Below, one piece after another: positions 15,424 through 22,412 of a stretch of 39,316 nt of DNA. This DNA comes from Campylobacteraceae bacterium. Its GTDB lineage: Bacteria > Campylobacterota > Campylobacteria > Campylobacterales > Sulfurovaceae. The position numbers and the translations under genes were made by a program. The notes beneath the pieces are model-generated. The model was not told the origin of the DNA. It made no database searches and saw only the letters and a list, made by a program, of their open reading frames with translations. Each line of letters begins with the position of its first letter. Positions within the stretch are counted from its first letter, which is position 1. The stretch lies in the NCBI GenBank assembly GCA_027065385.1, contig JAMOOP010000094.1, forward strand, positions 1-39,316, given 5' to 3'.

Positions 15424-16449
15424 ATGATAGAAAAAGAACTACTAACAAGTAGCTATAATTATGAGCTTCCAGCTCATTTTATAGCTCAATATCCAGTACA
15501 ACCACGAGATAGTGCTAAACTTCTTGTATATAATAGAAAAACCAATAAAACTACTCATACTATATTTAGAAATCTTTTAGAGTTTTTACCTAAAGAGTGT
15601 GATGTTTTTTTAAATGATACTAAAGTAATTAAAGCTAGAATTTTTGGTAAAAAAGCAACGGGTGGAAAGGTTGAACTTCTATTTAATAAGCCTATTAATG
15701 CAAATGAGTTTTTAGTTTTAATTAGAGGAAAAGTAAATATAGAAACAGAGATTTTTTTTGATAATAATCTTTCAGCTATAGTTAAAAAGTTAAATAGTGA
15801 TGGCTCAAGAGTAGTTATATTTAAACAAAAAGGAAAAACTCTTAGTTTTGAAGAGCTAGTTATTATATTAGATAATATAGGACATATTCCCCTACCTCCT
15901 TATATGAATAGAGAAGATAAAAAAGAAGATGAGAAAAATTATCAAACCCTTTTTGCTAAAAATGCAGGAGCAGTAGCAGCACCTACTGCATCACTTCACT
16001 TTACTACAGAACTATTTGAAGAGTTAAAAAATAGACATAAAATACATAAAATAACTTTACATGTAGGTGCTGGAACATTTAAACCAGTTGAAGCTGAAAA
16101 TATTTTAGAACACCCTATGCACTCTGAATACTTTAATATTCCTACAAGTAGTGCTAATATTTTAGACAGTAATAGAAAAATACTTGCTATTGGAACTACA
16201 GTTACAAGAACAGTTGAGTATTTTGCAAGAGAAAAAAAAGTTAATGGAGAGTGTGACCTATTTTTAAATCCTAAAAATAGACCAATAAGAGTAAATCATC
16301 TTTTAACAAATTTCCATTTACCAAAAAGTACTCTTATTATGCTAGTATCAGCGTTTATAGGGCGAGAAAAAACTCTTGAACTTTACAAAGAAGCCATAGA
16401 GAAAAATTATCGTTTTTTCTCTTATGGTGATGCTATGTTAATAATTTAG
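15424..16449 (+). CDS. queA: S-adenosylmethionine:tRNA ribosyltransferase-isomerase
   Basis: QueA transfers and rearranges ribose from S-adenosylmethionine to 7-aminomethyl-deazaguanine in tRNA during queuosine synthesis. The 341 residues have the expected YELPAHFIAQYPVQPRDSAK opening, DVFLNDTKVIKARI, GHIPLPPYMNRED, YQTLFAKNAGAVAAPTASLH and LHVGAGTFKPVEAE. The late NHLLTNFHLPKSTLIMLVSA block is also present, so it looks complete. It starts four bases after tatC and likely shares its transcript. Its last bases overlap the stop of the convergent PilJ-like gene. Confidence 0.97.
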   Translation: MIEKELLTSSYNYELPAHFIAQYPVQPRDSAKLLVYNRKTNKTTHTIFRNLLEFLPKECDVFLNDTKVIKARIFGKKATGGKVELLFNKPINANEFLVLIRGKVNIETEIFFDNNLSAIVKKLNSDGSRVVIFKQKGKTLSFEELVIILDNIGHIPLPPYMNREDKKEDEKNYQTLFAKNAGAVAAPTASLHFTTELFEELKNRHKIHKITLHVGAGTFKPVEAENILEHPMHSEYFNIPTSSANILDSNRKILAIGTTVTRTVEYFAREKKVNGECDLFLNPKNRPIRVNHLLTNFHLPKSTLIMLVSAFIGREKTLELYKEAIEKNYRFFSYGDAMLII

Positions 16450-17354
16450 TTATCATTAGAAGCTCTTGTAAGTTTTACAACTTCAGTATGAGCTTTTATA
16501 AACTCCTCATTTTTTGAAATTAAACTACTTAAATCTTCTTTATTAAGTTTTTTCTTATTTACAATGGGTTTTACCTCTTCCCATATCTTTTGACTAATAG
16601 CTAATTTTTCTAAAATATCTCTATCTTCTGTACCATTAAGCTCTAACTCCTTATCCCCATCTTTCAGAGCTTTCATAAGTCTATCCATACCTTTAATAGT
16701 AGTTTTAAGCTTATCTTGGTTCTCTTTTTTATTGATATTCTCTCTTACTAAAAGTCTCTCTTTGACTATTTTTGTAATATACATTCTAGGCTTTCCAACT
16801 TGTGTAAAGAGCATGGTCTTTATGTGAGCCATATAGGCTTCTAATTTATCTGTACTTTGATAAAATTTTAAAAAATTTGAAAAAATATAATCTATATCTT
16901 TTAAAAGGGATAAATTATTATTTAAGATATAATCTAATGCCTTTTTACTCTTAGCATCTTTAGATAAAACTTTAATATTGTCGTAAAATTTAGACCATGT
17001 AGTCTTAAAACTCTCTATTTTATCTTTAAACTCCGGTAGTTTTGCTACTACTTTATCTATATCTTTTTTATCATGCATTAAATCTTTCAATTTACGATTA
17101 AACCCATCACCATTTTTTAGTAAATCCTTTTGATAAAAGGAGGTATTAAAATCCATATATATTAAAACAGCATCTCGTGCCATTCTTTGAGTTTTCATTC
17201 TCTGTTTAAAAGCATTATTTAAGACCTTTTTATCTTCTGCCTTTTTCTCTTCAGCCTTATCTACAATATCTGTTAGCCCACTTACTAAATCACTCTTTGC
17301 AGAGATAAAAGATAACCCCAATAAGAGTAAAATAGTTACTTTTTTAATTAACAT
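16446..17354 (-). CDS. Exported PilJ-like (NIT/PilJ helical sensor) protein without output domain
   Basis: The 302 residues start with a signal peptide (about 1-19, ending SFISAKS) and are otherwise helical. KQRMKTQRMARDAVLIY (about 50-66) matches the first helix of PilJ/type IV pili transducer N-terminal domains (RQRMLSQRMAKD), and a weaker second copy may begin at VGKPRMYITKIVKERLLV. PilJ domains bind small ligands in chemoreceptors and kinases, but here no membrane anchor, HAMP or signalling domain follows, so the protein is a free periplasmic helical bundle. It is the last gene of the thioredoxin-LysM-rhodanese-PilJ cassette, 11 bases after the rhodanese gene. Function unknown. Confidence 0.8.
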   Translation of the reverse strand: MLIKKVTILLLLGLSFISAKSDLVSGLTDIVDKAEEKKAEDKKVLNNAFKQRMKTQRMARDAVLIYMDFNTSFYQKDLLKNGDGFNRKLKDLMHDKKDIDKVVAKLPEFKDKIESFKTTWSKFYDNIKVLSKDAKSKKALDYILNNNLSLLKDIDYIFSNFLKFYQSTDKLEAYMAHIKTMLFTQVGKPRMYITKIVKERLLVRENINKKENQDKLKTTIKGMDRLMKALKDGDKELELNGTEDRDILEKLAISQKIWEEVKPIVNKKKLNKEDLSSLISKNEEFIKAHTEVVKLTRASNDN

Positions 17355-17365
17355 TACTACACCTT

Positions 17366-17974
17366 TTATTTAACAGTTAATCCAAGAATATGCCAATTTT
17401 GCATACCCCCACGATAGTATAAAATTTTATCCTCTGGACAGCCTAAACTCACAAGTGATTTAATCTCTTTTGTAGCCTGTTCATCCCAAATACCATTACT
17501 AAAAATAATCATTGTTGGCACTCTATCAAAGTTCCATTTACCATCTACCTCTTTTGCACCTAAAAGTTTAAGAATTTTTTTAAGATACTTACTATCTTTT
17601 TTTAACATAGTAAAAGGTAAATTAATAGCACTAGGGATAGTTCCACCTCTATACCAATCTCTGGTTCTTGCATCAATTAAGAGCATATCACTATCCTCTT
17701 TTTGCATATCCTGTATATATCTTAAAAGTTCAATCTCCCCAATAGTTTTTACTTTTCCAATATTCATAGGTTGAATACAAAAAGGTGGACACTCTCTTGA
17801 TGTTTTTGTGAAACTAGAGGTTAATCTATGTTTAGTATCTTGAATTCTCTCAATCTTAATATCTTTATTATCCTCTTTTATAACAATTGACTCTAAATCC
17901 TTTGTTATATTAACTCCTCCTGCCATTAAAACAGTTCCTAAAAATATAGTGCCTATAATAACTTTATTTTTCAC
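17366..17974 (-). CDS. Exported rhodanese-like protein with Ser at the usual active-site Cys
   Basis: A signal peptide (about 1-19) precedes 183 residues. Residues 75-200 form a rhodanese domain: LLIDARTRDWYRGGTIPSA is the conserved substrate-side strand and loop, and YYRGGMQNWHILGL is the C-terminal signature. The active loop reads MIIFSNGIWDEQA, so S159 occupies the place of the catalytic Cys; ordinary sulfurtransferase activity is unlikely. Upstream of the domain is C62-X3-C66 (ECPPFCIQPM), a possible disulfide or metal pair. It lies 14 bases after the LysM lipoprotein gene and 11 before the PilJ-like gene. Role unknown; a binding or redox function is inferred. Confidence 0.85.
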   Translation of the reverse strand: MKNKVIIGTIFLGTVLMAGGVNITKDLESIVIKEDNKDIKIERIQDTKHRLTSSFTKTSRECPPFCIQPMNIGKVKTIGEIELLRYIQDMQKEDSDMLLIDARTRDWYRGGTIPSAINLPFTMLKKDSKYLKKILKLLGAKEVDGKWNFDRVPTMIIFSNGIWDEQATKEIKSLVSLGCPEDKILYYRGGMQNWHILGLTVK

Positions 17975-17988
17975 AATTTTCTCCTTGT

Positions 17989-18870
17989 TTAAATTTTTGG
18001 TATTAATAATCTACTATTAGGATAGATTTCATATCTTGAGTTTATCTTATCTCTATTAGCTTCATAAATAAGTCTGAACTTACTCTTATCGTTGTAGTAG
18101 CGTTTTGCTAAAATAGATAGATTATCTCCACTTTGAACTTGTATAATAAAATATTTATCTGTCTCTTTCAAAATGCTAATTTTTTTATTGAATACATCTT
18201 TAATAATTGCACTTGCAAACTTTTTAGCAGATTTTGTATTTCTCTTTTCTGCATCTTCAACTAAATTTTTAAGACTTTTTTGAGTTTGAGATAGACTTTT
18301 TTTAGACTCTGTTACATCATCTATTAAGCTCTGTAATCTCTTTTTAACATCTTTAGGTTTTACATCTGAACCATCTAATTCAACCAAACTTGTTAATTCA
18401 TCTTTTATTGAAGCTATCTTTTGAATATTAGAAGCTCCAACCTCACTATCATCTAAGTTATCAACAAAGTTCTTTAAGTCTCTCTTTTTCCCTCCTTTCT
18501 CTTCATTAATCTCATCAACTAAAGCAATCAGACTATCTTTTAATTTACTTTTTTTCATCTCCTCTTTTGTTATCTCTTCTAAAGAGTTATTTAAAGAGTT
18601 ATTTAAATAACTCTTTATTGATGCAATATCCTCATTTTTATCACTAACTAAATCTTTCTCTAAAGTATTTAAAATAAATTCGGCAGAACTCTTCTCTTCT
18701 TGGGAACACTCTTTAGAACCATTATGCTCTTTTCTACAGCCTAGATTTGTCTCCTCCTTAGTGATACTTTTTTCTATACTATTAATAGCCACTGTACTCT
18801 TTTTTTCATTATCTCCACAACCTATAAATATAAATATTAGTATTAAGAAAATTGGTAATCTTATTCTCAT
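17989..18870 (-). CDS. LysM-domain lipoprotein with long helical stalk
   Basis: The 293 residues begin with a lipoprotein signal (LIFIFIGC, lipidated C18). Residues about 40-240 are highly charged, Lys/Glu/Ser-rich and helical, probably a stalk or coiled coil, with DDVTESKKSLSQTQKSLKNL typical of it. The C-terminal 50 residues are a LysM peptidoglycan-binding domain (VQSGDNLSILAKRYYNDKSK, ending YPNSRLLIPKI). The layout suits a membrane-anchored protein reaching to the cell wall. It is second in the four-gene envelope cassette, 9 bases after the thioredoxin gene, and may hold the others near peptidoglycan; that is inference. Confidence 0.88.
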   Translation of the reverse strand: MRIRLPIFLILIFIFIGCGDNEKKSTVAINSIEKSITKEETNLGCRKEHNGSKECSQEEKSSAEFILNTLEKDLVSDKNEDIASIKSYLNNSLNNSLEEITKEEMKKSKLKDSLIALVDEINEEKGGKKRDLKNFVDNLDDSEVGASNIQKIASIKDELTSLVELDGSDVKPKDVKKRLQSLIDDVTESKKSLSQTQKSLKNLVEDAEKRNTKSAKKFASAIIKDVFNKKISILKETDKYFIIQVQSGDNLSILAKRYYNDKSKFRLIYEANRDKINSRYEIYPNSRLLIPKI

Positions 18871-18879
18871 TATAGCTCC

Positions 18880-19491
18880 TTATTTAGTAGATGAGACAAC
18901 TGTAGTTAACTGTTTTAGTGTTGTTTGTAGAAGAGTAGTTAAACTATAAGATTTATATCCTACTTCGAAGGCCAACACTCTACCTGTAGCATCAATAACT
19001 ATTGTTAAAGGAATAACACTGTCCCATTTATATTCATCTCTTAAATATTGAAGAAATTTCCCTTGTTTATCTCCATCTACAATATTATAATTTATATGAT
19101 ACTTATCTATATGATTAATATTAAAATCATTAGAGTGGTGTTGAGCCTCAATAGCAATAATATCAAAAGCATTCACAAACTTTTTTTTAAGTTTAATAAG
19201 TTCAGGTATCTCTTTTTGACAATATTGACAATCCCACCCAAAAACCTTTAAAAAGACAATCTTACCCTTTAACTCATCTATGTTGATATGGTTTTTTGTA
19301 GTTTTTATGTGGAATGTTTTGTTTTGAATGGTGGTAAACGAAAAGTTTTGATTTGAATTAATATAATTAGATAGGTAAATATATGTACCAACAACAGCTA
19401 AAACAACTATAGTCATAGTGGCTAAGAGTATTGGTATATTATTTTTTTTTCTATCTATAGTAGGCTCTTTTGTTTGATTTTCTGTTTCCAT
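18880..19491 (-). CDS. Membrane-anchored thioredoxin-like (TlpA/ResA type) protein
   Basis: The 203 residues have a short cytoplasmic start, one membrane helix (about 20-41) and a periplasmic thioredoxin fold. The active site is C88-Q-Y-C91 in LKVFGWDCQYCQKEIPEL, and the cis-Pro loop is VIPLTIVIDATGRVLAFEVG. The domain resembles TlpA/ResA thiol-disulfide reductases that keep periplasmic Cys pairs reduced. It is first in the cassette with the LysM, rhodanese-like and PilJ-like proteins. The CxxxC of the rhodanese-like protein is an obvious candidate substrate, though this is inferred from proximity. Confidence 0.88.
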   Translation of the reverse strand: METENQTKEPTIDRKKNNIPILLATMTIVVLAVVGTYIYLSNYINSNQNFSFTTIQNKTFHIKTTKNHINIDELKGKIVFLKVFGWDCQYCQKEIPELIKLKKKFVNAFDIIAIEAQHHSNDFNINHIDKYHINYNIVDGDKQGKFLQYLRDEYKWDSVIPLTIVIDATGRVLAFEVGYKSYSLTTLLQTTLKQLTTVVSSTK

Positions 19492-19621
19492 AATTAATAT
19501 CTACCTTTATATTTTAATATATATAAACAGAATAGTAACACAATAATTTTTAAATTAGTATAAAAAATAGTGATTAATTAGATTAATTTTGATGATTATT
19601 TTTTTTGTTTAAGAGATTGGT

Positions 19622-19650
19622 AAAAAATAGAGAGAAATTAAATCTCTCTA
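19622..19650 (-). terminator. Rho-independent terminator of the glycosylation cluster
   Basis: On the minus strand TAGAGAGA (19650-19643) pairs perfectly with TCTCTCTA (19635-19628) around a 7-base loop, followed by TTTTTT (19627-19622). The stem covers the stop codon of the GT2 gene and ends the minus-strand unit of three genes. Confidence 0.85.
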
Positions 19651-20576
19651 TCAATAATATATCGAGGTCTTCCTTTACTCTGCTGAAATACTCTTCCTAC
19701 ATATTCGCCAATAATACCTATACTCATAACTTGAATTCCACCCATTAAATAGATAGAAATCATAACAGATGACCAACCTTGTATAGTACTTCCTAATAAA
19801 AATTTCTCACATAAAATCCATAAGATTATAAATAGTGAAAATAAGAAAATAAAAAATCCAATAACTGTAATAATTCTAAGTGGAACTATGGAAAAAGAGG
19901 CTATTCCATCAAGTGCAAAAAATAGCATTTTTTTAAATGGATATTTACTCTCTCCTGCAAATCTTTCACCTCTTGCATAATATATACTACATGAACGAAA
20001 ACCAATAAGTGGAATAACGCCTCTAATAAAAAGATTAATTTCTTTAAATTCAGCTAAAGCATTTAAAGCTTTTTTACTCAATAGTCTATAGTCTGCATGA
20101 TTTGATATACTCTCTATTCCCATAAAATCTTGGAATTTATAAAAAGCCTCTGCTGTTGCTCTTTTAAATGTGGTATCTTTGCTTCTATCTTCTCTTACTC
20201 CATAAACTACCTCATAACCCTCTTTATATTTGGCTACAAACTGTTTAATAACGCTTATATCATCTTGTAAATCTGCGTCCATAGAGATTAAGGCATCAAC
20301 ACTATCTTTTAACTGCATAAGTCCAGCAATAAGTGCATTTTGATGTCCAAAATTTCTTGATAGTTTAATCCCTTTAAAGTTTGGGCTATTTTTTGAAAAC
20401 TCTTCTATTATATCCCATGTTTTATCTTTACTTCCATCATCAACAAAACAGATAAAACTATCTTTAGAGATTTCATTTTCCTCTATCATCTTATTTATAA
20501 GCTTTTCTATATGTTTTTTGGTCTCTGCTAAAACCTCTTCTTCATTATAACATGGTATTACAATACCTAATTTCAT
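19638..20576 (-). CDS. GT2 polyprenyl-phosphate sugar transferase (DPM1/GtrB-like)
   Basis: The 312 residues have the GT-A core of family 2: IPCYNEEEVL (7-16), DDGSKDKTW (46-54), LSRNFGHQNALIAG, and the metal-binding DADLQDD (100-106). Two C-terminal membrane helices follow (about 225-260 and 268-295), as in GtrB and DPM-type synthases. Such enzymes load a sugar from a nucleotide donor onto polyprenyl phosphate at the inner face of the membrane. It follows the PMT-family gene by 23 bases, and the pair fits a lipid-linked sugar maker plus user. The sugar is not deducible; mannose is suggested only by the partner. Confidence 0.92.
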   Translation of the reverse strand: MKLGIVIPCYNEEEVLAETKKHIEKLINKMIEENEISKDSFICFVDDGSKDKTWDIIEEFSKNSPNFKGIKLSRNFGHQNALIAGLMQLKDSVDALISMDADLQDDISVIKQFVAKYKEGYEVVYGVREDRSKDTTFKRATAEAFYKFQDFMGIESISNHADYRLLSKKALNALAEFKEINLFIRGVIPLIGFRSCSIYYARGERFAGESKYPFKKMLFFALDGIASFSIVPLRIITVIGFFIFLFSLFIILWILCEKFLLGSTIQGWSSVMISIYLMGGIQVMSIGIIGEYVGRVFQQSKGRPRYIIDREI

Positions 20577-20599
20577 TTTTTATCCTATTTCTATTAATT

Positions 20600-22357
20600 T
20601 TATAACCACCAGCCACTAAACCAAACTAAATAGTTATCTACATACCATTTAGCAACCTCAAAACCACTTAATACAGGATAATATAGTAAAAATAGTATTA
20701 TTACTGTAACCATATAAAAATATAATAATTTCTCTTTATCTATTAAGTTTTTAAACATATAGATAATAGATAAAATTAAAAAAGGTACAGCATAATAGAA
20801 ATGATATATAAACATTAATCTTCCTACAAATATATAAGGAAGATATAATCCTAAAAAGGCTAAAAGAATAAATGCTGACTCTAATTTGTTTGTTTTTAAT
20901 GTTGAATATAAAAGATATATTATTGCTAAAATACCAGTCCAAAAAATAGCAGGATTTCCAAATACTGTAATAGAGCTAAATCTATCTCCTACTATATTTC
21001 TATAGTAACACATTGGTCTATAATCTATAATCCAACTCCACCATTTCGAGCTATATGGGTGAGTAGCTTGTAGTGCTGAATGGTAGTTATACATATCTAC
21101 TTGATATTTTATAATATTAGATAGAGAGTTATCTTCCATATAGATATAAAAAGTTAAGTAGTAAACAGATAATCCAATAATTAGATAACTTAAAATTCCA
21201 TATAAAATTAATCTATACCCTGCAAAACTTTTTTTAAGTGGATATTTTGAGATTAATAGATATATAGAAATAAAAATAAATCCTAAAGATGCAAAAACAG
21301 CAGACCATTTAATAGCACTAGCTAATCCAAAAAATATACCACTAATTAAGAGCCAAGATAACTTTTGTTTTATTATAAATCTATATAAAAAGTAATAAGA
21401 GAGCATAACAAAAGAGACACCAAAAGTATCTATAATAGATATTCTAACTTGTGTAAAGTGCATAAAACTATAAGTTAATATTATAGCTGAACTTATAGCA
21501 TATAGAGAGTTTTTAAATATTAAAAGAGCTAAATAGTAGATAATAACTATCATTAATGCTCCAAATAGAACATTTATAAACCTCCAACCAAAAGGGGTCA
21601 TTCCAAATACTTTAATACCCTGACTAATAATAGCTTTACCTAAAAATGGGTGTGTTGTCTCATATATCTTTAATTTATGGAGTATCTCATAAGCAGTTCG
21701 TCCAAAATATATCTCATCAAAAAACATACCTCCATAGTATGTAGTATCTATCTTTATATTAGTTTCATCATTTATCTTTTTTAACTCTTTACTTTTAAAT
21801 GGAACTAATTGATTTTTATTTAAAAATCTTATCTCTCCAAAAGTGGCCTCCCCTTTGGAGACTAAAATACCTATTTTAGATGTTTTAATATTAACTTTTT
21901 CACAATTCCATCTAAATGAGAATGGAAAATTTTTATCATAGTTATAAAACTTTTCCCATTTACCACTATTTTTAAAATAACCTAATCTAAATTTAATATT
22001 TTTATCAATTCCTATATAGTAACAAAATTTATCTATCTGTTGCTCTTTTTTAAAATCAAAAAGCACACCTTTACTATTAGTATTTATATCTATTTTCTCA
22101 AAACTTTGAGGTGCTTCTTTACTTCCTAAATGGGTAAAGGCATAAAATAAAAAAGTAGTAACCAATATTAAGAGAAGAGGAGGTTTTACTACTCTATCTT
22201 TCTTTATAAATGTAAAAATATTAAAACCTAAAAATAGTGCTAATACTATTGGAATAGATAAGTAATAAGTAGAGATACTACTTCCATAAATTAATATAAA
22301 AACTAAAAATGGAATAGTTATAACTGTTTGTAAAATTAATAATTGTTTTTTGTTCAT
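20600..22357 (-). CDS. PMT-family (GT39-like) membrane glycosyltransferase
   Basis: The 585 residues contain many membrane helices and the features of protein O-mannosyltransferases: D214-E215 in GMFFDEIYFGRTAYE, THPFLGKAIISQGIKVFG, WRFINVLFG, the RISIIDTFG helix, and the C-terminal YHSALQATHPYSSKWWSW (425-442) followed by YRPMCYYR. These C-terminal blocks are very close to the PMT signature shared by eukaryotic and actinobacterial enzymes. Between the second membrane helix and the DE motif is an extra periplasmic beta-rich segment (about 88-190), an unusual insertion. It should use a polyprenyl-linked sugar, supplied by the GT2 gene downstream, to glycosylate a protein or other acceptor outside the membrane. 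Confidence 0.9.
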   Translation of the reverse strand: MNKKQLLILQTVITIPFLVFILIYGSSISTYYLSIPIVLALFLGFNIFTFIKKDRVVKPPLLLILVTTFLFYAFTHLGSKEAPQSFEKIDINTNSKGVLFDFKKEQQIDKFCYYIGIDKNIKFRLGYFKNSGKWEKFYNYDKNFPFSFRWNCEKVNIKTSKIGILVSKGEATFGEIRFLNKNQLVPFKSKELKKINDETNIKIDTTYYGGMFFDEIYFGRTAYEILHKLKIYETTHPFLGKAIISQGIKVFGMTPFGWRFINVLFGALMIVIIYYLALLIFKNSLYAISSAIILTYSFMHFTQVRISIIDTFGVSFVMLSYYFLYRFIIKQKLSWLLISGIFFGLASAIKWSAVFASLGFIFISIYLLISKYPLKKSFAGYRLILYGILSYLIIGLSVYYLTFYIYMEDNSLSNIIKYQVDMYNYHSALQATHPYSSKWWSWIIDYRPMCYYRNIVGDRFSSITVFGNPAIFWTGILAIIYLLYSTLKTNKLESAFILLAFLGLYLPYIFVGRLMFIYHFYYAVPFLILSIIYMFKNLIDKEKLLYFYMVTVIILFLLYYPVLSGFEVAKWYVDNYLVWFSGWWL

Positions 22358-22412
22358 TTTAAATGCTTTTAGTAGAGATATGATATTTTAACAAAATAAT
22401 CTTGATTTTTGG

